Positions 16,619 to 24,204 of a DNA stretch of 55,558 bases are shown piece by piece (positions within the stretch are counted from its first letter, which is position 1; each line of letters starts with the position of its first letter). The notes under the pieces were generated by a model. That model searched no databases and was not told where the DNA came from. It saw only the letters and a list, made by a program, of their open reading frames with translations. The translations under genes and the position numbers were made by a program. This stretch comes from an uncultured Oscillospiraceae bacterium (GTDB lineage Bacteria > Bacillota > Clostridia > Oscillospirales > Oscillospiraceae), in contig CAJUSE010000011.1 of the NCBI GenBank assembly GCA_910588975.1, positions 1-55,558 of the forward strand, given 5' to 3'.

Positions 16619-17863
16619 ATGGAACAGACAGCAGAGAAAAGAAAGCTTCACTACGCCTGGGTCATTGCCGCCGTGGGCTTTATCTTCTACTGGTTCACCA
16701 TCTGCATCATCTCCAACTGCGTAGGTATGTTCGTCACCCCGGTGAGCGGGGGTCTGGGCATCAGCCGCAGCCAGTTCAGCCTGACCACCACCTTCACCTC
16801 GGTGGGCTCCATGGTCATGAGCTACCTGTCCGGGCGGCTATTCAAGCGATATTCCATCCGCCGGGTGCTGCTGGTGCTCAGCATCACCACTCCCCTGGCC
16901 TACGGCTGTTACAGCATTGCCCCCAACATCTACTGCTTCTATATCATCGGCTTTATCTGCGGCATGGGCATGACGGGCATGGCCACAGTGGGGGTCTCCG
17001 CCCTCATCTCCAACTGGTTCAATGAAAAGCGGGGCACCGCTATCGCCATCGCCGCCACGGGCAGCGGGGTGGGCGGTGTCTTTTTGAACCCCTTTATTGC
17101 CAAGCTCATCACCGAGCTGGGCTGGCGGCAGACCTACTTCATCCTGGCCGTGATGATGGCCCTGACCCTCATTCCCTGTGCCCTGCTCCTGGTGCGGGAC
17201 CGGCCCGCCGACCGGGGGCTGGAGCCCTACGGCGGGGCCATTCAGGCCGGCACCGATGTTCAGAGCAGCGGCCTCACCCTGGCCCAGGCTCGAAAGAGCC
17301 CCTCCTTCTGGATGCTGGTCCCCGTCTGCGCCATCACCAGCGGCACCTGCGTGTGCATCATGCAGCACACCACCGCCTACGCCACCGACCTGGGCAACAG
17401 CTACACCGCAGCCGCCATGGTGGCCTCCATGGTCACCGCCTCTCTGGCCGCCGGCAAGCTCATCATGGGGGTGGTCTTTGACAAGATCGGCTCCCGCCGG
17501 GCCTGCACCTTCTCCCTGTCGGTCTTTTTGGTGGGGCTGGTGCTTTACAGCCTGGCCGAGGTACATATGACCCTGCTGTATGTGGCCGCCGCCATCTTCG
17601 GCCTGGGCCTGTCCTTCGCCACAGTGGCCTACTCGGTGGTGGTCCAGGACCTTTTCGGCAAAAAGGACTTCCCCGCCATCTACGGCAGCCTCATTGTCTT
17701 TGCCTCCCTGGGCAGCGCCTTGGGCAGCCCCATCATCGCCGCCGTCTACGATGCCCTGGGCAGCTACCGCCTGGCCTGGCTGGGCCTGGCCGCCCTCATG
17801 GCGACCAACCTGGTCCTGATCAATCTGGCCTTCGCCAAAAAGGAGCAAGCCCCGGTTTCTTGA
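16619..17863 (+). CDS. MFS transporter, OFA (oxalate/formate antiporter)-like family
   Basis: This 414-residue protein has about 12 hydrophobic segments arranged in two six-helix halves separated by a polar loop (about residues 195-230). The start MEQTAEKRKLHYAWVIAAVGF and the GVSALISNWFNEKRGTAIAI segment are typical of the OFA and monocarboxylate-type branch of the major facilitator superfamily. It likely moves a small organic anion; the substrate cannot be assigned. The ATG at 16619 was chosen over upstream readings because the transmembrane domain starts normally from it and GGAGA lies upstream. Confidence 0.85.
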   Translation: MEQTAEKRKLHYAWVIAAVGFIFYWFTICIISNCVGMFVTPVSGGLGISRSQFSLTTTFTSVGSMVMSYLSGRLFKRYSIRRVLLVLSITTPLAYGCYSIAPNIYCFYIIGFICGMGMTGMATVGVSALISNWFNEKRGTAIAIAATGSGVGGVFLNPFIAKLITELGWRQTYFILAVMMALTLIPCALLLVRDRPADRGLEPYGGAIQAGTDVQSSGLTLAQARKSPSFWMLVPVCAITSGTCVCIMQHTTAYATDLGNSYTAAAMVASMVTASLAAGKLIMGVVFDKIGSRRACTFSLSVFLVGLVLYSLAEVHMTLLYVAAAIFGLGLSFATVAYSVVVQDLFGKKDFPAIYGSLIVFASLGSALGSPIIAAVYDALGSYRLAWLGLAALMATNLVLINLAFAKKEQAPVS

Positions 17864-17902
17864 CCACTCATGCGCCCGAAACGACCACTTATCCCAAATG
17901 AC

Positions 17903-17931
17903 TGGACACCGGCCTCTTTTCCTCCTATACT
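17903..17931 (+). promoter_or_regulatory. Promoter of the small membrane-protein gene
   Basis: TGGACA (17903-17908), 17-bp spacer, TATACT (17926-17931), 23 bp before the start codon. Confidence 0.75.
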
Positions 17932-17953
17932 GAAGGGGAAAGGAGGCCTTTTT

Positions 17954-18223
17954 ATGAAAAACCCACAGGAACTCACCCCCGAAGAGATCCATGACCTCCC
18001 CCCGCAGGAAGAACCTCTTGCCCCCGAGGAGCCCAATAAAGAGCCATCCACCTCCTCCGCCCACAACTGGTTTTTGGCATCAGCGTTCATCTTCCTCCTC
18101 TCCCTGTCCATTTTTATCTTTGGCGACAGCGGCTTTATCGGTATGGGTGTCCTCGGCATCTTCCCCCTGTTCGCCTCCCTCTGGGCCGGCTGGATGGGCG
18201 TGAATACCATTCTGAAAGAATAA
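17954..18223 (+). CDS. Small membrane protein of unknown function
   Basis: This 89-residue protein has an acidic, proline-rich N-terminal half (residues 1-38) and two hydrophobic segments (ASAFIFLLSLSIFIFG and MGVLGIFPLFASLWAGWMG). The ATG at 17954 follows a strong AAAGGAGG. It has its own promoter and terminator, so it is expressed as a single gene. I do not recognise the family. Confidence 0.75.
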   Translation: MKNPQELTPEEIHDLPPQEEPLAPEEPNKEPSTSSAHNWFLASAFIFLLSLSIFIFGDSGFIGMGVLGIFPLFASLWAGWMGVNTILKE

Positions 18224-18252
18224 AAAAGCCCGGCCTGTGGCCGGGCTTTTTT
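18222..18252 (+). terminator. Rho-independent terminator
   Basis: AAAAAAGCCCGGCC pairs with GGCCGGGCTTTTTT around TGT. It could act in both directions. Confidence 0.95.
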
Positions 18253-18264
18253 GCTGCCTTCACC

Positions 18265-18293
18265 TTGTCCTCCCGGGAAAAATCAGGTATAAT
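18265..18293 (+). promoter_or_regulatory. Promoter of tex
   Basis: TTGTCC (18265-18270), 17-bp spacer, TATAAT (18288-18293). Transcription would begin at the left edge of the palindrome at 18301. Confidence 0.8.
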
Positions 18294-18300
18294 GAAACCT

Positions 18301-18329
18301 ACCTTTGTTTGCCCTTGTCAAGCAAAGGT
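18301..18329 (+). promoter_or_regulatory. Palindromic operator or leader hairpin before tex
   Basis: ACCTTTG and CAAAGGT half-sites are separated by 15 nt. Its last 22 bp (18308-18329) recur as a perfect reverse complement at 20632-20653 upstream of the XRE-type gene. It lies at about +5 to +35 of the tex transcript. Confidence 0.6.
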
Positions 18330-18352
18330 ATCCCAAAGAGAAGGAGAACACT

Positions 18353-20515
18353 ATGGACAATCTCATCACCCTGCTGGCCCGGGAGCTGGACCAGCCAGAG
18401 AATTATGTAAACAATGTGGTGACCCTGCTGGACGAGGGCAACACCATCCCCTTCATCGCCCGCTACCGCAAGGAGATGCACGGGGCCATGGATGACACCA
18501 CCCTGCGCAAGCTGGAGGACCGGCTGAACTACCTGCGCAACCTGGACAAGCGCCGGGAGGAGGTCAAGCGCTCCATCGAGGAGCAGGGCAAGCTCACCGA
18601 GGAGCTTGCCGCCGCCATCGACGCCGCCGCCACCCTGGCCGAGGTGGAGGACCTCTACCGCCCCTACAAGCAGAAGCGCCGCACCCGGGCCACCGTGGCC
18701 CGGGAGAAGGGGCTGGAGCCCCTGGCCGCCGCCCTTATGGCTCAGGACCCCCACATGGATCCCCCCGAGGTGCTGGCAGAACATTATGTCAACCTTGACC
18801 TGGGGGTGGAGACCCCCCAGGATGCCCTCCAGGGGGCCAACGACATCATCGCCGAGGACATCAGCGACGACGCCGAGCTGCGCAAGGCCCTGCGGCGGCT
18901 CTATGACCAGAAGGGGGTCCTCACCTCCCAGGCCAAGGCCGAGGAGCCCGAGGATACGGTCTACCGGCTCTACTACGACTTCCGCACCCCCCTCTCCCGG
19001 GCCCAGGGCCACCAGGTGCTGGCCATCAACCGGGGTGAGCGGGAGGAAATTTTGAAGGTGAAGGTAGAGCTGGACCGGGACCTGGCCGTCCCCCTCATCA
19101 ACCGCCACATCCTCAAGGGCCTCTCCCCCGCCGGGGACTTCCTCCGTGGGGCCGCTGCCGACGCCTGGGACCGGCTGCTGGAGCCCTCCATGGAGCGGGA
19201 GGAGCGCAGCGCCCTCACCGACAAGGCCAACGAGGGGGCCATCACCATGTTCGGCGCCAACCTGAAGCCCCTGCTCATGCAGCCCCCCGTGAAGGGCCGG
19301 GTGACCATGGGGCTGGATCCGGGCTACCGCAACGGCTGCAAGGTGGCCGTGGTGGACGCCACCGGCAAGGTGCTGGACACCGCCGTGGTCTACCCCACCT
19401 TCTCCCAGCGCCACCAGGCCGAGGCCATTGAGACCCTCTCCAAGCTGGTGAAAAAGCACCATGTGGAGCACATCGCCATCGGCAACGGCACCGCCAGCAA
19501 GGAGACCGAGATCATGACCGCCCAGCTCATCAAGGCTCTGGGGGGCGGGGTCAGCTACATGGTGGTCAGCGAGGCGGGGGCCAGCGTCTACTCCGCCTCC
19601 AAGCTGGCCGCCGAGGAGTTCCCCCAGTATGACGTGAACCTGCGCTCGGCGGTGTCCATCGCCCGGCGGCTCCAGGACCCCCTGGCCGAGCTGGTGAAGA
19701 TCGACCCCAAGGCCATCGGGGTGGGCCAGTATCAGCACGATATGCCCCAGGCCCGGCTGGACGAGGTGCTGGACCGGGTGGTAGAGGACTGCGTCAACGC
19801 CGTGGGGGCCGATTTGAACACCGCCTCGGCCCCCCTCCTCAGCCGGGTGGCCGGCCTGGGCCCGGCCACGGCCAAGAACATCGTCACCTACCGGGAGGAG
19901 AACGGCGCCTTCACCTCCCGCAAGCAGCTTTTGAAGGTGCCCAAGCTGGGCCCCAAGGCCTTCCAGCAGTGTGCCGGCTTCCTCCGGGTACCCGAAAGCG
20001 CCAACGTGCTGGACAACACTGCCGTCCACCCCGAGAGCTACCCCGCCGCCGAGGCCCTCTTGAAGCTGTGCGGCTACACCTTTGCCGACGTGGCCCAGGG
20101 GGCCATCGGCGAGCTGCCCCGGCGGCTCACTGACTACGGCGAGGCCAGGGCCGCCCAGGAGCTGGAGGTGGGCCTTCCCACCCTCCACGACGTGGTGAAG
20201 GAGCTGCTCAAGCCCGGCCGGGACCCCCGGGACGAGCTGCCCGCCCCCCAGCTGCGCTCGGACATTCTGGACATGAAGGACCTGAAGCCGGGCATGGAGC
20301 TCACCGGCACGGTGCGCAACGTCATCGACTTCGGCGCCTTTGTGGACATCGGCGTCCACCAGGACGGCCTGGTCCACATCAGCCAGATCTCCGATAAGTA
20401 CATCAAGCACCCTGGGGAGGTTTTGAGCGTGGGCGACGTGGTCAAGGTGAAGGTGCTGGAGGTTGACGAAGCCAAAAAGCGCATCGGCCTGACCATGAAG
20501 GGGCTGGGGAAATAA
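18353..20515 (+). CDS. tex: Tex family RNA-binding transcriptional accessory protein
   Basis: This 720-residue Tex protein is a conserved nucleic-acid-binding factor related to eukaryotic Spt6. The order of domains is the N-terminal helical Tex region (IPFIARYRKEMHGAMDD near residue 34), the YqgF/RNase H-like domain (MGLDPGYRNGCKVAVVD near residue 320), the helix-hairpin-helix region (LNTASAPLLSRVAGLG and the following repeat) and a C-terminal S1 domain (MELTGTVRNVIDFGAFVDIGVH). The ATG at 18353 has AAGGAG upstream. Length is normal. Confidence 0.95.
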   Translation: MDNLITLLARELDQPENYVNNVVTLLDEGNTIPFIARYRKEMHGAMDDTTLRKLEDRLNYLRNLDKRREEVKRSIEEQGKLTEELAAAIDAAATLAEVEDLYRPYKQKRRTRATVAREKGLEPLAAALMAQDPHMDPPEVLAEHYVNLDLGVETPQDALQGANDIIAEDISDDAELRKALRRLYDQKGVLTSQAKAEEPEDTVYRLYYDFRTPLSRAQGHQVLAINRGEREEILKVKVELDRDLAVPLINRHILKGLSPAGDFLRGAAADAWDRLLEPSMEREERSALTDKANEGAITMFGANLKPLLMQPPVKGRVTMGLDPGYRNGCKVAVVDATGKVLDTAVVYPTFSQRHQAEAIETLSKLVKKHHVEHIAIGNGTASKETEIMTAQLIKALGGGVSYMVVSEAGASVYSASKLAAEEFPQYDVNLRSAVSIARRLQDPLAELVKIDPKAIGVGQYQHDMPQARLDEVLDRVVEDCVNAVGADLNTASAPLLSRVAGLGPATAKNIVTYREENGAFTSRKQLLKVPKLGPKAFQQCAGFLRVPESANVLDNTAVHPESYPAAEALLKLCGYTFADVAQGAIGELPRRLTDYGEARAAQELEVGLPTLHDVVKELLKPGRDPRDELPAPQLRSDILDMKDLKPGMELTGTVRNVIDFGAFVDIGVHQDGLVHISQISDKYIKHPGEVLSVGDVVKVKVLEVDEAKKRIGLTMKGLGK

Positions 20516-20631
20516 CCCCTCAAACCCTTGCCATTCCTGCCATGCAACCTACGGTTGCCTGAAAAAGCCCTCTTTTCCCACCCTGAGTTGGTGGTCTTTT
20601 TTCCCGCCCGGCGCTATGTTGGGGGCAGCTC

Positions 20632-20656
20632 ACCTTTGCTTGACAAGGGCAAAGGT
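20632..20656 (+). promoter_or_regulatory. Palindromic operator before the XRE-type gene
   Basis: ACCTTTG and CAAAGGT flank 11 nt that include TTGACA. Positions 20632-20653 are the exact reverse complement of 18308-18329 before tex. It ends 20 nt before the start codon, just before the AAAGGAGG ribosome binding site. The remaining gap after tex (20516-20631) holds nothing recognisable. Confidence 0.6.
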
Positions 20657-20675
20657 CACAAAGGAGGTCCCAACC

Positions 20676-21611
20676 ATGTCAAACTTTCCCCAAAACCTGT
20701 CCATCCTCCGCCGCCGGGCGGGCTACACCCAGGAGACCTTAGCCGAGGTCCTGGGCATCTCCCGCCAGGCGGTGGGCAAGTGGGAGGCCGGCCAGGCCCT
20801 CCCCGAGGCTGCCACCCTAATCGACCTGGCCGACCTGCTGGGCTGCTCCCTGGATACCCTCATGCGGGAGCAGCTCACCGAGGAGCCGGACGCCGTCCCT
20901 CTCCCGGCCCAGCCCGACGAGGACCAGGCCCTCTACGCCGCCTTCGCCGCCCACATGGACACCTACGCCAAAAAGGTGGCCAACGGGGTGTTCCTCATCC
21001 TGGCCGGCCTGGGGGTCTGCACCCTGCTCTCCGGCCAGGCCAAGACGGAATTTCTCTCCCTCCCCGGCTTTTTCCTCTTTCTCATCCCGGCGGTGGTCCT
21101 CTTTATCACCCAGGGCATGGCCCACGACGACTTTGCCAAGGCCCATCCCGCCATCCCCGATTTGTGTCCGGCCCAGGAAAAGGAACAGTTCCGCTCCAAC
21201 TACCGCCGCTCCATCGCCCTGGCCGCCGGGGGCATCCTGGCCAACGTGGCCCTTTTCGGCGCCCTGGCCATGCTCAGCGAGGAGAAAATGGCCCTGGCCG
21301 GCCTGGAGGAGGGCTGGCTGGGGGACATCTTCGGCTGTCTTTTTATGGTGATCCTGGCCCTGTGTGTCCGCACCCTGGTCTACTGGGGCTGCCTGGAAGA
21401 AAAGTACGACTTGAGCAAGTACGGCAAGGGGAACGACCCGGTGACCGGGGCCATCTGCGCCGTTATCATGCTCTTTGCCGCCATGGTCTTTCTCTGCGCC
21501 GGCTTCCTGTGGAGCGCCTGGCACCCGGGCTGGATGGCCTTCGTGGTGGGTGGTCTGCTCTGCATGATGGTCAGCGTCATTCGGGACCAGCAGAAAAAGA
21601 CCCAGACATAA
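20676..21611 (+). CDS. XRE-family regulator with C-terminal membrane domain
   Basis: This 311-residue protein begins with a Cro/CI-type helix-turn-helix (residues 5-60; LSILRRRAGYTQETLAEVLG and SRQAVGKWEAGQ). After a short linker, four or five hydrophobic segments follow (for example GVFLILAGLGVCTLL, FFLFLIPAVVLFITQG, FMVILALCVRTLVYW and AVIMLFAAMVFLCAGF). Such membrane-tethered regulators usually sense membrane or envelope stress and control nearby genes. The ATG has AAAGGAGG at good spacing. The palindrome shared with tex suggests it may control itself and tex. Confidence 0.85.
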   Translation: MSNFPQNLSILRRRAGYTQETLAEVLGISRQAVGKWEAGQALPEAATLIDLADLLGCSLDTLMREQLTEEPDAVPLPAQPDEDQALYAAFAAHMDTYAKKVANGVFLILAGLGVCTLLSGQAKTEFLSLPGFFLFLIPAVVLFITQGMAHDDFAKAHPAIPDLCPAQEKEQFRSNYRRSIALAAGGILANVALFGALAMLSEEKMALAGLEEGWLGDIFGCLFMVILALCVRTLVYWGCLEEKYDLSKYGKGNDPVTGAICAVIMLFAAMVFLCAGFLWSAWHPGWMAFVVGGLLCMMVSVIRDQQKKTQT

Positions 21612-21614
21612 CAG

Positions 21615-21648
21615 CAGCCCGGTCATCTTACGGTGACCGGGCTGTTTT
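21615..21648 (+). terminator. Rho-independent terminator
   Basis: CAGCCCGGTCA pairs with TGACCGGGCTG around an 8-nt loop, followed by TTTT. It sits between convergent genes and may serve both. Confidence 0.9.
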
Positions 21649-21671
21649 CTGCCTTTTTCAGGGCCGGCCTT

Positions 21672-22325
21672 TTACACGCCCAGCCAGCCCTTCAGATCCC
21701 ACAGATCAGGGGAGATATGCACATGGGGATACCCCCCGAACTCCTCCGCCGGAGTGGTGCCGTTGAGGACGGCGCAGAAGTGGCAGCCGGCGGCCTGGGC
21801 CGTTTTGGCGTCGATGGTGGTGTCCCCGCAGTAGAGGGCCTGCTCCGGCTTGAGCCCCAGCTGCTCCAACGCCCACAGGGTCCCTTCGGGGTCGGGCTTG
21901 CCCCGCTCCACCATGTCGCCCCCCACCACCCGGGCAAAGAGGTGCTCCAGGCCCTTGGCCCGGAGAATGGCCTGGAGGGAGTCGGTGTTTTTGGTGCTCA
22001 CCAGAGCGGTGGGCACTCCGGCGGCGTGGAGCCCCTCCAGCAGCTCCATTGCCCCGGGCAGCAGCTCCACCACCCCCTGGGCCTGAAGGTCCCGGGCCAC
22101 GGGGTGGAACAGCTCGAAACAGCGCTGCTGATTGTCCGGGTCAGGGTCGCCGGTGAGCTGGGTGTAGGAGTCGGTGACGTGCATCCCGATGGTCCGGCGC
22201 ACCGTCTCCCGCTCCGGGGCGGGGTGGCCCATGGTGGTGAGGGCATGGGTATAGGCCCGGAAAATGGCCTCGGTGGCGTCGCCCAGGGTGTAGTCAAAGT
22301 CAAACAAAACAGCCTGATATTGCAT
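21672..22325 (-). CDS. HAD-superfamily hydrolase (phosphoglycolate phosphatase-like)
   Basis: This 217-residue HAD phosphatase has the nucleophile motif DFDYTLGD at residues 9-16, motif II SLxT-like (VSTKNT), motif III lysine in RGKPDPEG and motif IV CGDTTIDAKTAQAAG. It has a helical C1 cap between motifs I and II. The family dephosphorylates small molecules such as phosphoglycolate; the substrate is not known here. It is a single gene with its own promoter on the minus strand. Confidence 0.9.
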   Translation of the reverse strand: MQYQAVLFDFDYTLGDATEAIFRAYTHALTTMGHPAPERETVRRTIGMHVTDSYTQLTGDPDPDNQQRCFELFHPVARDLQAQGVVELLPGAMELLEGLHAAGVPTALVSTKNTDSLQAILRAKGLEHLFARVVGGDMVERGKPDPEGTLWALEQLGLKPEQALYCGDTTIDAKTAQAAGCHFCAVLNGTTPAEEFGGYPHVHISPDLWDLKGWLGV

Positions 22326-22348
22326 GGATAAGCCCTCCTTTTTGGGGT

Positions 22349-22378
22349 ATCATAGCATACCCCTTCATCCCCTGTCAA
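22349..22378 (-). promoter_or_regulatory. Promoter of the HAD gene
   Basis: Minus-strand TTGACA (22378-22373), 18-bp spacer, TATGAT (22354-22349), then an AAGGAGG ribosome binding site. Confidence 0.8.
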
Positions 22379-22429
22379 CCGTTCCCGGCCGCCGGATCCA
22401 AACCGACGCAAAAAGGCGCAAATTTTCTC

Positions 22430-22458
22430 TTGACAATCGCCCTTTCATCTGGTAGAAT
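22430..22458 (+). promoter_or_regulatory. Promoter of the tRNA-Thr/tRNA-Tyr unit
   Basis: TTGACA (22430-22435), 17-bp spacer, TAGAAT (22453-22458), about 44 bp upstream of tRNA-Thr. Confidence 0.88.
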
Positions 22459-22501
22459 AAATCTCGCTGTTGGACAAGGCGTATCGACATGCTGAAAAGA
22501 T

Positions 22502-22577
22502 GCTGGTTTAGCTCAGTTGGTAGAGCAGCTGATTTGTAATCAGCAGGTCGGGGGTTCAAGTCCGTCAACCAGCTCCA
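22502..22577 (+). tRNA. tRNA-Thr (anticodon TGT)
   Basis: A complete cloverleaf: acceptor GCTGGTT/AACCAGC, D-arm AGCTCAGTTGGTAGAGC, anticodon stem CTGAT/ATCAG with anticodon TGT, T-arm with GGTTCAAGTCC, and an encoded CCA. Confidence 0.97.
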
Positions 22578-22580
22578 TAC

Positions 22581-22665
22581 GGAGGAGTTCCAGAGTGGCC
22601 AAATGGGGCAGACTGTAAATCTGTTGCGTATCGCTTCGGTGGTTCGAATCCACCCTCCTCCACCA
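22581..22665 (+). tRNA. tRNA-Tyr (anticodon GTA)
   Basis: An 85-nt class II tRNA: acceptor GGAGGAG/CTCCTCC, anticodon stem CAGAC/GTCTG-type with GTA, a long variable arm (TTGCGTATCGCTTC), T-arm GGTGG-TTCGAAT-CCACC and encoded CCA. Three nucleotides separate it from tRNA-Thr. GC-rich backbone ends here, so its 3' end is the likely integration target of the neighbouring element. Confidence 0.97.
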
Positions 22666-22733
22666 AAATATCTCAACGAAATTGATAAATCGGCTTCTAA
22701 GCCAGTTGTATCAATGCGTTGAGATATTTTTTT
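22665..22733 (+). terminator. Long nested palindrome/terminator after tRNA-Tyr
   Basis: The outer 14-bp stem (22665-22678 with 22717-22730) starts with the last A of CCA and ends in a T-run. Inner stems ATTGATA/TATCAAT and GGCTT/AAGCC are nested inside. It can terminate the tRNA transcript; its position at the presumed element junction makes it also part of the attachment region. Confidence 0.75.
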
Positions 22734-22765
22734 ATCCATTAGTCAACGATAGATAAATTTCGCCA

Positions 22766-22785
22766 GAGGGTGGATTCGAACCACC
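22766..22785 (-). repeat. Inverted 20-bp copy of the tRNA-Tyr T-arm
   Basis: Twenty bases are the exact reverse complement of 22638-22657 in tRNA-Tyr (T-stem, TTCGAAT loop and first acceptor bases). No other tRNA part is present. It is probably a remnant attachment site; see findings. Confidence 0.7.
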
Positions 22786-22808
22786 CACATTTAATGTCAT
22801 GCCCAAAT

Positions 22809-22846
22809 AGCGGCTGTTTCCAAGCATGGAAGCAGCCGCTTTTTTA
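22809..22846 (+). terminator. Rho-independent terminator at the left end of the element
   Basis: AGCGGCTGTTTCC pairs with GGAAGCAGCCGCT (one G-T pair) around AAGCAT, followed by six T. It shields the element from chromosomal transcription. Confidence 0.9.
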
Positions 22847-22923
22847 TGCCTTAAAATGAAAATGGAGGTTATGAAAATGAAGTAGCAGGCAAAACAAGTC
22901 ACATCACGAAACAGTAATTATCA

Positions 22924-22981
22924 GGCCGTGTTCCCAAAAGGGGCAACGACTTTTTTTGCTGCCCTCTTTGAGAGTCAGGTC
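22924..22981 (+). ncRNA. Structured leader L1 (member of a three-copy family)
   Basis: GGCCG at the 5' side can pair with GGTC at 22978-22981. Inside, TTCCCAAA pairs with TTTGAGAG, and a GGGCA/TGCCC hairpin sits in the centre. The 3' end lies 14 nt before the start codon of the next gene and just before its ribosome binding site. The same layout occurs at 25390-25442 and 26355-26415. Confidence 0.55.
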
Positions 22982-22995
22982 GGGAAGGAGCAGCT

Positions 22996-23145
22996 ATGGC
23001 AAAATATTTTTTGGGCGGCACAAAGTATGAACCCTATGAACGGATGATGATGTCCCCCCATAGGACTCCCAAGTTTTACAACCCGCAGCGAAAAAGGAGC
23101 TTCCCCACCAGAAAGAGTGGCAAAGAAAAGCAAAAGGGCAGTTGA
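22996..23145 (+). CDS. Small basic protein of unknown function (49 aa)
   Basis: A 49-codon reading frame starts MAKYFLGGTKYEPYERMMM with GGGAAGGAG at proper spacing. It ends in a strongly basic tail rich in Lys, Arg and Ser. It follows structured leader L1 and is the first gene of the element. No family is recognised; it may bind nucleic acid. The ribosome binding site and the leader shared with two convincing genes support it as real. Confidence 0.6.
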   Translation: MAKYFLGGTKYEPYERMMMSPHRTPKFYNPQRKRSFPTRKSGKEKQKGS

Positions 23146-23220
23146 AATTCCAGTAGATTCCTCCAGATCTTTGTGATACGTATTTATGCTACCAAACCCA
23201 AAATGAAGGAGATGATACAT

Positions 23221-24204
23221 GTGGAGCATATCAGTAAAGAAATGCTGGAGTTCATTCGCCAGCAAAATCCCAAAGGGACCCGTATTCGACTCTACAGTAT
23301 GCCGGACGATCCTCAGCCCATCGAAGGGGGAAGTCTGGGAACGCTACAATTCATTGATGACTTGGGGACATTCCATGTAAAATGGGACAATGGTCGTACC
23401 CTTGGCCTTGTGGTGGGTAAGGACAGCTTCTCCACCCTTCCTCCGCAGTTCCATGAGTTGAAGCTCTATATGAAGCTGACCGGCGACCATTTCTCAAGAG
23501 ACGAGTGGGGCAATCTATACGACGACCCTGACATTGTGAATGGGAAAGAACTGGTGCGGTATCAGGGCGACATCCAGAAAAGGATGGACCACTACCGGGA
23601 AAGTGACCCTGAGCGTGGACTTATGGAATACTACGATGAGCCCGGAGAAATTGGAGATAAGGTCCAGAAAGCGGAGTTTGACGTGGAGTTTCGGGATGGC
23701 CAGCTCTGGGGTGTGGCCAAGTGCCAGATTCTTGGCGAACTGACTCCCCGAGAAACGGAAAGCCTCATTGAGTACATCACAGGCCAGGCATCGGACGGAT
23801 GGGGTGAAGGCTTTGAACAGCAGGATATCCATTTGTTCGGCGGCGACATCCTCAATGTCCACCTTTGGAATGGCGATGACTGGACCATTATGACCGAGGA
23901 AGAACGATTTGGCAACCATCAACAGGCACTGCCGAAGGTATGCTGGTCTACTCTGCCCAGTGATGGATCGCTCATCCTCATAACCAGGGGAGAAATGGGA
24001 TATAAGCCCTGTCCAGGCAGCAGTCAGAATTTGGAGGTCAACCGGCGTTCGGCAGACTATCACAACCGCCGCCGGGGAATCACTCATGCTCAAGAGGAGG
24101 CCATGTTTCTCGGCTCTATGGTAGGATGGGACACGCCGGGAGTTGACCCCAAGTTATTTGAGCGGCGTAAGGAGCCGGAGATGGGAGGGATGAAGTTTGA
24201 ATAA
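23221..24204 (+). CDS. DUF4314-domain ICE protein
   Basis: This 327-residue protein has an N-terminal DUF4314 domain (about residues 8-75: NPKGTRIRLYSMPDDPQPI and GTLQFIDDLGTFHVKWDNG), a small SH3-like barrel common on mobile elements of Clostridia. The remaining 250 residues are acidic and hold no domain I can name. The GTG at 23221 was chosen because AAGGAG lies 9 nt upstream; in-frame ATGs at 23203 and 23212 have none. Its stop overlaps the next start by 8 nt, so both are co-translated. Function unknown. Confidence 0.75.
   Translation: MEHISKEMLEFIRQQNPKGTRIRLYSMPDDPQPIEGGSLGTLQFIDDLGTFHVKWDNGRTLGLVVGKDSFSTLPPQFHELKLYMKLTGDHFSRDEWGNLYDDPDIVNGKELVRYQGDIQKRMDHYRESDPERGLMEYYDEPGEIGDKVQKAEFDVEFRDGQLWGVAKCQILGELTPRETESLIEYITGQASDGWGEGFEQQDIHLFGGDILNVHLWNGDDWTIMTEEERFGNHQQALPKVCWSTLPSDGSLILITRGEMGYKPCPGSSQNLEVNRRSADYHNRRRGITHAQEEAMFLGSMVGWDTPGVDPKLFERRKEPEMGGMKFE

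Noticed and set aside
18299..20410. Long minus-strand open frame of 703 codons
   Set aside because: Shadow of tex; caused by strong third-position GC bias.
22365..22739. Minus-strand reading frame of 124 codons
   Set aside because: It is antisense to both tRNA genes; its sequence is the translation of tRNA complements, a well-known false gene.
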